Positions 9,401-20,557 of a stretch of DNA of 64,000 bases are shown here, in pieces; position 1 is the stretch's first letter; every line of letters starts with the position of its first letter. Source of the stretch: Medicago truncatula (lineage: Eukaryota; Streptophyta; Magnoliopsida; Fabales; Fabaceae). The notes beneath the pieces are model-generated. The model did not search any database. It saw only the letters and a list, made by a program, of their open reading frames with translations, and was not told where the DNA came from. Location of the stretch: positions 11,160,001 through 11,224,000 of the forward strand of contig NC_053049.1 of assembly GCF_003473485.1 (NCBI RefSeq), written 5' to 3'. A program made the position numbers and the translations under genes.

Positions 9401-12020
9401 AGATTGAACTATATGAAATCAGATCTTAAAATTAACATCTGAATTCTAGAAATAGTTTTTACATAAAGATGTAGAATATAAGTGTTTATGCTATAAGTAA
9501 ATTTTAAACTTACATACAAAATCAATAATTTGCTACTCTTAAATATTCTGTTAAGAGAGTTTTTATTTTATTTTTATTTTTATTTTTTTGCAATAACAAC
9601 ATCAAATCATGTGAATAACTCAAAATATTTTATTATTTTGTGAAAAATAGTAGAAAATTATAAACTTTTATGATTTATGTCAAAAAAATAAAATAAAATT
9701 GACGGCCCGCTCCACCAACTCGTCAAGGGGCGGTAGGGCTACAATTTTAACTCGACCACCTAAGATAGCTCACCTCGCCCCATTTTTAACGGGTTAAAAG
9801 CGGTGCAGGCCTAAATATGATGGACCAGCCCGCTTTGCCATCCCTATGTATGAGACCTAAGCAAAAACTAGTCACTATGTTATTGAAAAACTCTTATGAA
9901 TGCCTTTTAACATGTTTTTGTATGCAGTATTGTATTTAATTCATAACGCTGTGGCTTTGTTTCATTGTAGATGCTGAAATGGGACAAAGTTGGAGTATCA
10001 AATGTGGCTGGAGAGATATCTTTGCTTGCTGGTTTAGTCTTATGGGTTGCAACCATTCCTTACATTAGGAGAAAATACTTTGAGCTATTTTTCTACACTC
10101 ATTACCTCTACATTATCTTCATCATCTTCTTCATCTTTCATGTTGGCATTTCCTTTGCCTGCATTATGCTCCCTGGTTTCTACCTCTTCTTGGTTGATCG
10201 TTACCTACGGTTCCTACAATCTAGGCGCGAAGTTCGTTTGGTTTCATCTCGTGTTTTGCCGTGTGAAACTGTAGAACTCAACTTCTCTAAGGGACATGGT
10301 AATTTACATTATCTTAAATTAGACTCTTATGATCTATTTGTCTTGATTTATTTGAACTTATCTATTATCGGTACAGTTTGGGAGAGCTTATGGAGACTAC
10401 TTATGACATGTTCATAAGCTGTTTTCAGCATATTTTTATAAGTTTTCAAGGATATACCTTTAAAAAAACAACGTAGCTTACATTAAACACAGTTTGACTT
10501 TATTTTATCTTTTGTTATAGAAATATCGTATACATAAGCGATTATATGATATGTAGTTATGCTATAAACACTTAATCAAGTTGTTTATCCAAACAAAACC
10601 TTGATTCATGAGAAATGACAATTTGCTTATCTATTTTGACCTCGTTTAATTCATGTATCTGACTCATTATGTGATATGTTTTTGGCAGGATTGACGTATA
10701 ATCCAACAAGTGTGATGTTCATAAATGTACCAAGCATATCAAAGTTGCAATGGCATCCATTTACCATTACTTCTAATAGTAAATTGGAATCTGAAAAGCT
10801 AAGTGTTGTCATTAAAAGTGAAGGAACTTGGACAAAAAAGCTCTACCAGTTGCTTTCAAATCCTTCGCCTATCGATCGCCTTGGAATATCTGTTGAAGGT
10901 CCTTATGGACCTGCTTCAACCAATTATCTAAGGTCTCTACATCTTAAAAAATTAAAACCATTTTGAAGTATAGATATAAGATTGTCTTTTGCTTTGTTAG
11001 AAATAATTTTATTGATTTTTCACATAGTAACTTATGTTTGTTCTTGTATCAGGCATGACACACTTGTGATGGTGAGTGGAGGAAGTGGCATCACACCATT
11101 TATCTCTATCATTAGAGAGCTAATATATCTTAGCACTACATTCAAATGCAAGACACCAAACATTGTCCTAATTTCTTCATTCAAGAATACTTCATGTTTG
11201 TCAATGCTAGATTTGATCCTACCTATTTCTGGCACACCATCTGACATTTCTAATATTCAACTCCAAATTGAGGCATACATCACAAGAGACAGAGAGTTTA
11301 AATCAGATAGCTCAATTCATCCTCAAACTTTATGGTTTAAGCCAAATCCAACAGATGCACCAATACATTCTATGTTAGGTCCAAACACTTGGCTTTGGCT
11401 TGGTGCTATAATCTCATCTTCTTTCATTATCTTCCTTATCATAATCGGGATCATTACTCGATACTACATTTTCCCGATTGATCATAACACGAATAAAATA
11501 TTCTCGTATCCTTTAAGGGTGTTCCTTAACGTGCTAGTAATATGTGTGTCGGTAGTTGTTGTTGCTAGTGTAGCAGTTATTTGGAATAAAAAACAAAATG
11601 CTAAAGAAGCAAAACAGATTCAGAACTTGGAAGGGTCATCACCAACAGTGTCACCAAGTTCAATGATTTACAATGTTGATAGAGAATTAGAAAGCCTTCC
11701 ATATCAGTCCCTAGTTCAAGCTACCAATGTGCATTATGGAACAAGACCTGATCTTAAAAGCAAGTCATTTATCTCTATAGAAAATATTTTTGATATGTTT
11801 TAAAGTTGTAAAATATAAGTTATTTACAAGAATCTCCATTTATATCTATGAATTGAAATCACTATTTTTCTTGTTTACAGGACTTCTATTTGAAATGAAA
11901 GGGTCAAGTGTGGGAGTTCTTGTTTCAGGACCTAAACAAATGAGGCAGGAGGTTGCATCCATTTGTTCATCTGGTTTAGTTGAAAATCTGCATTTTGAGT
12001 CCATAAGTTTTACCTGGTGA
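6416..12020 (+). CDS. FRO: Ferric reductase oxidase (FRO family), 8 exons, 716 aa
   Basis: Exons: 6416-6611, 6731-6833, 6928-7125, 7422-7656, 9971-10298, 10689-10932, 11053-11759, 11881-12020. They sum to 2151 bases with consistent phases. The protein is a membrane flavocytochrome that passes electrons from cytosolic NADPH through FAD and two hemes to Fe(III) or Cu(II) chelates outside the membrane. Heme ligands are visible as two His pairs: H214/H228 in YHIWLGH...FTTHG and H288/H301 in FYTHYLY...FHVG. The FAD motif HPFTITS is at about 376-382, and the NADPH motifs GPYGPAS (about 424) and [10 protein letters not shown] (about 442) follow. Further membrane segments lie at about 535-600, and the C-terminus is ESISFTW. 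Introns 1-6 are GT-AG. Intron 7 only works with a GC donor (GCAAGT at 11760), which yields DLKRLLFEMKG. Intron 4 is 2.3 kb and holds transposons. The usual CGP near the C-terminus reads SGP. Family certain; which FRO member is not. Confidence 0.95.
8701..8855. mobile_element. Possible hAT-like MITE in FRO intron 4
   Basis: The left end is AGGGTGGGTTTGTTTTA. The right end, reversed, is AGGATGCATTTGTTTTAGAT. The terminal inversion is clear, but no target duplication was found. Confidence 0.5.
9188..9343. mobile_element. Mutator-type MITE in FRO intron 4
   Basis: The element is flanked by the exact 9 bp duplication TAATAATTA at 9179-9187 and 9344-9352. The termini GAGGAGTGCTAACAAAC and (reversed) GGATCATGTTAACAAAAAC correspond, followed by inverted TAACACACTCTTTTT and GAACACACTATTTTT. 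It is 156 bp long and non-coding. Confidence 0.85.
9700..9846. mobile_element. GC-rich hAT-like repeat fragment in FRO intron 4
   Basis: A locally GC-rich segment (GGCCCGCTCC..., CGGGTTAAAAGCGG...) ends in TTTGCCATCCCTA, which read reversed gives TAGGGATGGCAAA, a terminus typical of hAT-type MITEs. The opposite end is not recognisable. Confidence 0.45.
10380..10604. mobile_element. hAT-like MITE fragment in FRO intron 5
   Basis: The right end reads, reversed, TTTGTTTGGATAAACAACTT then GTGTTTATAGC. The same string occurs at 13082-13125 in a TNL intron. Internal TTCATAAGCTGTTTTCAG sequence is also shared. The left boundary is unclear. Confidence 0.5.
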
Positions 12021-12149
12021 TTTTATTCATTCTAATTCAAAGGGTGCAAACCATCCATGATCAATCTCTATAGTAGGACTTCATTTTAATTGCCTTGATT
12101 AAAAAATCTGTAAAATTTGTTTTTCAACAAATAACTAGGCTTTCTTGTA

Positions 12150-12262
12150 TACCATATATGACATGAATGAAGTTTAATGATATCTTAGTTCGCATAAGCA
12201 TCAATGCTCTCAACAAGACAAAAAAATATACAAAATGGAGAATTATAAGTTTATGTAGCACA
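12150..12262. repeat. Dispersed repeat, partner of 687-795
   Basis: Same orientation and similar length as the copy near the left edge, with shared blocks ATGAATGAAGTTTAAT, TCGCATAAGCATCAAT and CTCTCAACAAG. It lies just past the FRO stop codon and could be part of its 3' untranslated region. Confidence 0.6.
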
Positions 12263-12315
12263 TGTAAGACTCACAACTAATTCCATGAAAATTTGTGTGT
12301 AAGTCACATAACATC

Positions 12316-12518
12316 GGATCTAGGTTGTGTGCAGTCACAACACAACCCTATGACTGTGTACAGTCAGCCATATCTAAACCGTCTGATCAAAGATCAAACA
12401 GTTCAAATTACAAACTCGATATTTTAGATTCAAAATATATCAAAATCTACATTGAAATCATCAGACGGTCCAGATGTGGCTGACTACGTGCAGTCACACT
12501 GCACACAACCTAAATCCT
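12316..12518. mobile_element. hAT-type MITE between the convergent FRO and TNL genes
   Basis: The left terminus GGATCTAGGTTGTGTGCAGT matches the reversed right terminus GGATTTAGGTTGTGTGCAGT. The element is flanked by the 8 bp duplication ATAACATC at 12308-12315 and 12519-12526, which is hAT-like. An inner inverted pair (GTCAGCCATATCTAAACCGTCTGA with its complement) allows a long hairpin. It is 203 bp long and non-coding. Confidence 0.85.
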
Positions 12519-12577
12519 ATAACATCATTAGCATGACAATATTGTCAAGGACTAAACTAGAGGTATAATGTGAAAGC

Positions 12578-15500
12578 CTAGTAATAATTTCGGTAGATAT
12601 CTTCAACATCTTGCTTAAATACCAAACGACAACCACACCTCACTACTTGTAATTCATCACAACAATAAGTTTTCAAGACAAACTCAATTTCACTGCAGTC
12701 ACCACCTTCATCAAATCTTTCCCGACATTCATCGATGGTCAGATAGAGAATATAGAGGTGACGGACATACGGTTCCATAGGAGGTAAATCCCTGGATCTG
12801 ATAAACAATTTACCCTTTGGTCCAAACAAGTAACAACTTACTTCATGATGACACAACTCAGGTGGTTCAGCAAAACTCACCAGCATGAAACACAAAGCAA
12901 ATCCCATCCATTCAGTTGGAGGACAATTATGAGGGACTGACATATTTGTAACAGAAACATATTTTGAAGGTGTAAACCATGAGGGAATTTCGCTCCCTGT
13001 GATAAGCATGTCAAATCTTGCTTTAGGTAGACCATGTTCTTGTGCCTGTATGTAACACATAAATATGAAGTTTAAAAACGCCTTGTTTGGATAAACAACT
13101 TTAGTAAGCGCTTATAGCATCAAGAACACTTATCTCATAAATGCTTATACACACACACACACACACACTGTTGTCATATATGTTATAAACTGTTTTCATA
13201 AGCTAACCAAGAGTTTATGGAAATAAGCTGAAAATAGATAATGATCATGTCATATGCTGTTTTCAATTTCTGCTGAAAATAGATAATGACCTAAGTAAAG
13301 GTGATTTATGTCAGACACAGGAGCACAACTGCGCGCGCGCGCACGCACACATACACACAACACAGTATTTTGAAAAGGTTAGGGAAGCAAGGATGCAAAC
13401 CTCAACATAGCTCTTCAGTAATCTGGGCAAATGCGAGTGTCGTTGTATCTGCGATGCAAAGAGACTGCATGGTCTAGATAGATTGAATTTGGAAGTTTCC
13501 AATGAAGCACAATTACTTGCATCTAATAACCTCATACTTGATGGGAATTCTGGAAACTTCTGAAGCATTTCACAACAGTTTAGCCTAAGATATTCAAGCT
13601 TTGGAAGTTTCGAAATGCTACTTGGTGGCCTAACAAAATTGTTTCCAGAGAGATTTAAAACAACCAAGGAAGATAAGTTGGAAAAATCTTTTGGCATTGA
13701 TTCTTCAGATAGATTGCAGTAACTTAAATTTAAATTCCTCAATGAAGGCAGACATAATTTTGGCGGCAATCTAAATCCATTAGGTTCTTGTGGAGTACCT
13801 AGAAATTGTGTAAATGGTAGCAAAAATGTATTCACCGACTTAGTAACCGGTCCTTTGCAACCAGCAAATGATATTACTTTGAGGTTTTCTAGGAAAAAAA
13901 CCGATGAAGGTAGTTCTTCAATAGAAGTTTCATTTGCAAAAAGTTCCTCCAAAGACTTCATTTCCTTTAAACCTTCTGGAAAACTATGGAGCTTTGAGCA
14001 GCCAGAAACATTCAGAATTAAGAGGGACTTCAATTCACTTACTGTATTTGGAAGACAAACAAGGTTCTTGCAATTTTCTAAATCCAGGCTAAGAAGGGAT
14101 ACAAGAAATCCAAGCGAAGATGGAAGTTTTTTTATAGCAGTCTCCTCTAAAGAAAGCTTTGATAGATTTTCCATAGTTTCGTCAAACTCTGGAAGATGTT
14201 TAAATTCACAGCAACCAGAAAGACTTAAACCCTTCAAAGAACTCATCTCTATTTTACATGGAAGTGTTTTTAGTCTTTTGCAGTCTTTCAAATTCAGTAG
14301 AGCAAGTTTCTTGTGGCTTAAAAGGGAAGGATGAATCTCAGTTAAGCTTGTACAACCTTCAAGAACCAGGAATTCAAGATTTGGTACACCAACAAAGTCG
14401 GGCGATCTCTTTAGAGACTTCGAAAAGCTCAAGTTGATGGACTTCAGATTTTCAAGAAACTGATCAAAATAAAGAATGTAAGAAACTGATCTAAAAGAAT
14501 TATTATGATAATAATGAATATATGAGAAAAGCATAGTAATAAAAAGGGTGCTGATAAAGAGTCTTTACCTGTGTTCCATGCCAAAGTTGTTCTATTTTGC
14601 TACGATACAATTTGATGGCAACAATTTCAACCAAATGATTAGTGAGTGGCAGGGTTCTCAAAGGACAACCACTCCAATCAAGAACTCTTAGTGAACTAGG
14701 GAAACGGTTTAAGCCAAGGGGAAGTTTTATTTCACATAATTTGAGTAACCTTAGCTGACTTATTTTCGAGAAGGCTTCAATCTTCCAGCTTGCTTCATAT
14801 GGTTGAACTAAGTCCATAGCTATGCCTTGAATTTTATCAGTTCCCTATAAAGTCAGATCGATACGATAAGAAAACATTACAGTCCATTTACCACATTCAT
14901 GTATCATTCAATTTGTATCTCAATACCACATTCATATATGTAAAACCAAACATAGAATAGATGTTGGAATTTGGAATATACCTTATTTTGTCTCAATACT
15001 TGATCAACGTCTTTTTGAGACCATAACCTACTGCGTTTTCCAGGATCATTTGGAGATTCTTCAAACACAATATTCCTTCCCATTTCTTGAAGCAAATCAT
15101 GCATCCACAACTTATTGTCCCCCCTATCCAAAGTTGCCAAAGATCTTTCAATCAAAATGTCAATTCCAATTTTGGGATGATAACCACAACCTTCTAAAAT
15201 TTCTATTACTTCATCTATGTCCATTCCTTTGAAGAAACATGCAATATCTAGAAACAAATTTTTCTCCATAGATTGTAAACTATCATAGCTTATTTTCAAT
15301 GTATCATGGATTTTGTAGTGAGGACCACTTCTTATTTGTTCTAAAGCACTATGCCAAACCTCAACAGTTCTTCCATGAAGATGTGAACCTAATACCTCAA
15401 GTGCTAATGGAAGACCTCTTGTATATTCAACCACTTCTTTGCACAAGCTCAAATACTCTTCTTTAGGTTGAATTTCTTTAAAGGCTTTCAAACAGAAGAG

Positions 15501-17234
15501 CTTAAGTGCTTCATTTTTTACTAAGCCTTTAGCCTTATAAGTTTCATGCACTCCATGTGTCATTAACAAGTGCTTATCTCTACTTGTGATTATAACTCTA
15601 CTTCCTGGACCAAACCATTCTTGCTTCCCAGCTAAATTCTCCAATTGGCTTAATTCGCTCACATCATCAAGAACAAGAAGAACCTTTTTATTGTTGAAAG
15701 AATTTGCTAATATCTTTTTGCCATCATGAACATTGTAAAAATCATTGCTTCTTATATTAAGATGAGAAAGAAGTTCCATTTGGATATGAGCTAAGTTATC
15801 TGTCTTAGAAACTGTTTCTCTAATGTTTGCAAGAAAGCAACTAACCTTGAACTCGTTTTTGATCGCTTCATAGACTAATCTAGCAATAGTTGTCTTTCCA
15901 ATGCCACCCATGCCCCATATGCCTATGAAGCGAACGTTGTTTAAGTCCATTGCTAGTAGCGAATATACTTCCTTTATCCGCGAGTCAATTCCAACAAGGT
16001 TATCTGTGCAAACCTTCAATTTAGGAATCAATTTTTTCTGAATATGTTCAACTATTGTTTCCACCAATGATGCCTCATGCCTGCACATAGAGGGAAGAAA
16101 ATGAGAATTGTATTAAACCAAAAACAGAATCTGATTTTATGTTTTGGAAATTCATGGTGAAATGAGAAGCATAAGTATTGCTACTAGAGTTTCAAGTTTA
16201 ATTTTCAATGCTGTACTACACAATACCATATGTTTCTAGATTAGCAACCGAATAAATGAACGGAACACATCTTGATCCTTTATAGGAATAATGTTTACAA
16301 CTACCATAATTCTCAGCAAAATGTATAACACAATACCATAATTCTCAACCATCATGTATTGATTTTAAATATACAACGTTAAAGTTTAAATGTTGGTTTG
16401 ATCTATAGTTCTTATTGATTTTTCTCGTCTAACTATTGGATTATCCTTCTTTCTGATCAACTCGCCTTACGCTCTCAACTCTCATTGTTCATGTGAGTCT
16501 TGCAACACGTAGTTTTAAATTGCAGTCTGCGGCTGAAATTTGAAGGCTTTAGAGGTCTCTGCAACGCTATCGCAAGCACAATTGCGACTGCATTGACCAC
16601 ATTTGCCCACATTTTGGCACAACGGTATCGCAACTGCAACCTAAATTTCAAGCCATATTGCCACAAATGTTCTATCAATTGAATCAACATAAATAGAAAA
16701 ACTGAATGATGAGACAACTAACCGGCCCTTGGAGTCCCAACCAGAGTAACCAGCAACTTCTCTTAAAGCATCTCTCCATCTTTCCACTTTCGTTCTATCT
16801 TTCCGGAACTTTTCTTCATGTTTTCTAAAAGCTTCATCAAAGCTTCCTCTCTGATGCCTGACATCAGATGGATCAACACCATAGAAGATTGGAAAAACAG
16901 CTTGACCAAAACTCTTACTGCACTCAACAATCTTTTTTAGCTCATCCAAACACCATGTTGAGGAAGCATAGTTTGGTGAGAGAATGATGATAGCAAACAT
17001 AGACTCTTCAATGGCTTTATTGAGTTCATATGATATCACTTCACCCCTCTCAAGATCATGATCATCCTTGAATGTTTTGATCCCTCTTCTTTCCAATGAA
17101 GCAAAAAGATGGTCAGTGAAACCTTGGCGAGTGTCCTCACCTCTAAAACTCAAGAAAACATGGTTGGTCCATCTTGATGTTTGGATGGAAGGAGAAGAAG
17201 ATGAAGAGGCTTCATCTATAGTGGTATATGCCAT
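12578..17234 (-). CDS. TIR-NB-ARC-LRR (TNL) disease resistance protein, 5 exons, 1137 aa
   Basis: Exons on the minus strand: 17234-16723, 16080-14982, 14844-14569, 14459-13401, 13045-12578. They sum to 3414 bases with matching phases and GT-AG introns. TNLs are intracellular immune receptors whose TIR domain acts as an NAD-cleaving enzyme after effector recognition. TIR (about 22-165): HVFLSFRGEDTRQGF, SPNYASSTWCLDEL. NB-ARC: P-loop GMGGIGKTT at 227-235, kinase-2 KVLLVLDDV, RNBS-B GSRVIITSRD, GLPLALEVLG, and MHD as MHDLLQEMGRNIV. Exon 3 opens with GTDKIQGIAMDLVQPY, the usual NB-LRR junction. Leucine-rich repeats fill exon 4 (residues 630-982). Exon 5 (983-1137) starts ARFDMLITGSEIPSWF and resembles the post-LRR C-JID domain of TNLs. 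All expected motifs are present and there is no premature stop, so it is probably functional. The recognised pathogen cannot be predicted. Confidence 0.94.
13079..13290. mobile_element. hAT-like MITE fragment in TNL intron 4, with (AC)n
   Basis: TTGTTTGGATAAACAACTT and GCGCTTATAGC match the element end at 10570-10604 in inverse orientation. TTCATAAGCTAACCAAGAG and a repeated GCTGAAAATAGATAATGA follow. An AC microsatellite (about 13150-13168) sits inside. Confidence 0.45.
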
Positions 17235-17298
17235 TCAATTATGAATTATCCTTACAATGATGATATTATTGGTGCCAATGCAATTCAAGATTCATGTA

Positions 17299-17306
17299 GA
17301 TATAAA
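17299..17306 (-). promoter_or_regulatory. Weak TATA-like element of the TNL gene
   Basis: On the minus strand CTTTATATC lies about 65 bases before the start codon. It is the only good TATA-like string nearby, and it would leave a leader of about 35 bases. Confidence 0.3.
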
Positions 17307-18445
17307 GAAATGATAAAGTTGACTAAAGAAGTGTAAACAAAGTCTTAAGTCTTTGTAGGAAAGAGCATAGAAACTTGGTTTGCTTTCAAATCCACACCTA
17401 CTTACTTTGATTTTTATTAGAATAAGGTTCATCAATAATTCAATATTATATATGTTACACCAAACCTCTTTTTTTGTTCATCTAGTAATTTTTATAGAGA
17501 TTTATCAAAAAGACTTGAAAATAAATGGAGTAAGAGAAGAGATGATGAAGTGAAAAAAAGTTGAGAATGACTTATCAGTAATCAGATTCCATTTTTATTT
17601 TACTTTTACTTTATTTTGTTATTCCTTTTACTCTAACTGTTGAATTATTGCTTTCATCAATTACCTTGACACATTAATTTTAGCACCATCGAATCGCAAG
17701 AATTTACAAAACATCATGCTTTTGCATGTTCTAGAAGCATACTTTGGGAAAGAAATTACATAAGCTTATACCAAACATGGGATGTGCAAATAGAGGTTCC
17801 CTTTCTTAATATTTCAGTTTCATAACATACAAACATAAAATATTGATTCTCAAAATAAAAATCAAATATAAAAAAATTGCCAAACCATGTTTACATTTTG
17901 CAAACTCAATTTTGATTCAAACTATCCAAACAACACAAACTCATGAAAATCACTTATTTATAAGTGTATCCAAACATAAATCAATCTATGATCAACTTTC
18001 TTTTAACTAAAATCAATTCTCTCGAAATAAATTCTAACAAAATCAATTCTCATCACCGTAAAAAAAACACACGCTTAACCGTGAAACCAAACAAGCACTA
18101 TTGATGTTGGTAATGCTGAAATTTGCTTTTGATTAAGTCATAAATAAATTTATTCAGTATTATTATCTTTGATTAAGTTATTCAAATTTCCAATTATGTC
18201 TACAACATTTTATCACTCAAATACAATTTCCAATTAGTAAACAAATTTTCAACATCTACAAGGAATACAAGTTCTCACTGCATCATAATGCAAGCAAGCA
18301 CTTCATTGAATCACTAGTATGAGATGGGGACACTACAGTCTTAAAAAAAATAATGGAGGTGAAACAAAGACAAGCCCACGTCAAAAACCACATTGAAAAT
18401 CCATGATACAAATGAAGTAGAGAAGCGTTATTTGGATATAAAAAA
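17307..18445. other. Gene-free upstream region of the TNL gene
   Basis: No gene or clear transposon is seen. It contains degraded CCAAACA-rich sequence around 17880-18100 that may be old MITE debris. Confidence 0.4.
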
Positions 18446-18911
18446 GGGTTAAATATGTTTTTGGTCTTTATAAATATACAAACTTTTTGTTTTGATCCTT
18501 TTAAAATTTTCCTTCAACTTTTAGTCCCCCAAAATTTTCCATCTTCACTTTTAGTCCCTCATTTAAAGTAAACTCATATGTAGAATTCATATTATAAGAA
18601 TCTTTCCCAAAAATATTTAATTTTTTTTTTAACAAAACATGAATTTAATATGAATTTTTTATATTTTTGATGGTTAAAAATTCATATTACATTTATGTTT
18701 TGTTAAAAAATTCTAATTTTTTTTGAAAAGATTTTTACAATATTCTACACATTTCTGCACAATTTCATTAAAAAATACTAAATATAACTTAAAAATATAG
18801 ACCAAAAGTAGTGATTGAAAATTTTATAGGGATTAAAAATTGAAGGAAAATTTTAGAAGGACTAAAACGAAAAGTTGGTATATTTATAAGAACCGAAAAC
18901 ATATTTAACCC
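18446..18911. mobile_element. Mutator-type MITE, GGGTTAAATATRTTTTTGG family, copy 1
   Basis: The left terminus GGGTTAAATATGTTTTTGGT matches the reversed right terminus GGGTTAAATATGTTTTCGGT. The 9 bp duplication TATAAAAAA lies on both sides (18437-18445, 18912-18920). The inner phrase CCTTCAACTTTTAGTCC recurs inverted. Other copies are at 39360-39856 and 61479-61950. Confidence 0.88.
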
Positions 18912-19305
18912 TATAAAAAATGAGGGGTAATTGAAAAATAAAAATGTATCTACGTGGTATTTAGATACATTGTCCTACAACAATTTTGTTGTCAAAATAA
19001 CATTTTTCAATAGAATAATTAATAATTGGGAGTTAGAGAGAGAGAGTGTTAAGAAGGGGGACTAATACTATACAAAATTACAAATCATAAGAACCAAAAG
19101 AAGAAGTGAGAATTTATAAGATCCAACGCAGAAGTCAAAGATGTGGAAGCTCACTTACCTTAGCATGTGAACGACCATGATTGATGGAAAATGAGATTCG
19201 GAGACAAAGATTAAACATCTTGTTCTTGCATTGGGTCCATTATATATTTTCTAAAATAATTCACGATATTATAATACTATAATACTATAATAAAGGAAAA
19301 TATTC

Positions 19306-19439
19306 CATTCTCGTGAACTTAGCTCAGTTGGTAGGAATATTGCATATTATATACAGGATCCGGGTTCGAACCCCGGACACTCCACTTTTCCACAATTAAA
19401 TTGTGTGAGCTCTAGCCACTAGGCTACTTGACAATAAAA
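19306..19439 (+). mobile_element. tRNA-derived SINE with target duplication
   Basis: A-box TTAGCTCAGTTGGTAGG and B-box GGGTTCGAACCCCGG lie at pol III spacing. A body ending GTGTGAGCTCTAGCCACTAG and a short A-rich tail follow. AAGGAAAATATT is present on both sides (about 19294-19305 and 19440-19452), as expected for retroposition. The anticodon arm is not formable, so it is not a tRNA gene. Confidence 0.85.
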
Positions 19440-19529
19440 AAAGGAAAATATTTCACTTTTAAATCGAAACTTTTATCCAAGAAGTATTTGATTTTGGCAG
19501 ACTAAGATAAAAGGAAATATTCCAAGGAA

Positions 19530-20350
19530 GAGGAATGCTAGGGTCACATCCTCTAACACACTCCACTCGCAATTTGCCATGTCATCCAGTTTTTTAACAC
19601 CATAACTTGCAACCAGTTTTTTAACACCATAACTTGCAACCGGTTTCCACCATCCTTCATTATATTTATTACTTATTATTTATTATTATTTGGATTTAAT
19701 TAAAAAATAGTAATTAAAGATTTTCATCTTCCTGCGCTTCAACCTCCCATCCAGAACAGACTCTTCAAGTTCAGGATTAAACAATGGAACCTAAAAACAT
19801 CACCATAGAAAACATGATCCATACAAACAATTTTTTCGCTTTGGATAAAATTCATGTTTCGAACTTCAATTTCCACAATCTTTTTTCATCAAATTTCAAT
19901 CCCCACAATCTTTCTTCAATTCAAACATCAAAGCCTGAATCTTTCTAATTAAACTTCATAACAGGGTTCCCATTAAACAGGCCAGATTTGGGTACCTTTG
20001 TTTATAGGTTCAATACAAACCACAATCTCTCTCCCTCGTATCAGGTTATCGATCCAAAGTAAAAAAATTGTTTGTATGAATCTGATGCTTATAAAAATCA
20101 TGAACAGAATACCCATGGCAGATCCACCTTTATAAGAATTGTAGAATTTTCCTCTGTAGAGAGCAAGGGAGTCTCGGAGAAGATGAAGTCAGAGTCTAAG
20201 TTAAAGAAAAAATAAAATAAAAAGCGTTGTTATTTCTCAACCTGTAGAACAGGTTAATAGGTAAAAGAATAAAAAATGGAGGTGATGTGGCCTCATGTCA
20301 TTGGAGGGTGTTAAAAGAGTGTGTTTGAGAGTGTGTCCTTAGCATTTTTC
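19530..20350. mobile_element. Inverted-repeat element with 10 bp direct flanks, non-coding interior
   Basis: TTCCAAGGAA occurs exactly on both sides (19520-19529, 20351-20360). The termini GAGGAATGCTAGGGTCACAT and (reversed) GAAAAATGCTAAGGACACAC correspond, followed by inverted CTAACACACTCCA and AAACACACTCT. The 821 bp interior holds no convincing open frame, but it has a 26 bp tandem duplication near 19587-19638 and a more genic-looking base composition. It may be a Mutator-type element that picked up host sequence. Confidence 0.75.
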
Positions 20351-20439
20351 TTCCAAGGAAACATGAGTATCAGATTCTTACCCTTTTAAATCAAATGCTT
20401 AGAATCTATAATAGTATTGATTTATTGGAAAATATTTCA

Positions 20440-20516
20440 TTCAATGACTTTGGTATCATTAACGTTGGAGATTTAGATGCACGTTATCAATTTGAATGAA
20501 TATATATCTTTATTTT

Positions 20517-20556
<40 letters not shown>
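20440..20556 (+). mobile_element. 5'-truncated LINE 3' end with 37 A tail
   Basis: CAATGACTTTGGTATCATTAACGTT and then TCAATTTGAATGAATATATAT precede an uninterrupted run of 37 A. The same tail type occurs at 53513-53770. Confidence 0.6.

Positions 20557-20557
<1 letters not shown>

Noticed and set aside
11760..11803. FRO exon 7 continuing to the stop at 11803 as the true C-terminus
   Set aside because: The tail residues ([14 protein letters not shown]) match nothing in the family, while the GC-AG junction restores the conserved end encoded at 11881-12020.
13855..14334. 159-codon frame on the plus strand inside the TNL
   Set aside because: Antisense shadow of the LRR exon (14459-13401); no recognisable protein family.
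19313..19385. Possible tRNA gene
   Set aside because: A- and B-boxes are present, but acceptor and anticodon stems do not pair; flanking direct repeats and the tail point to a SINE.
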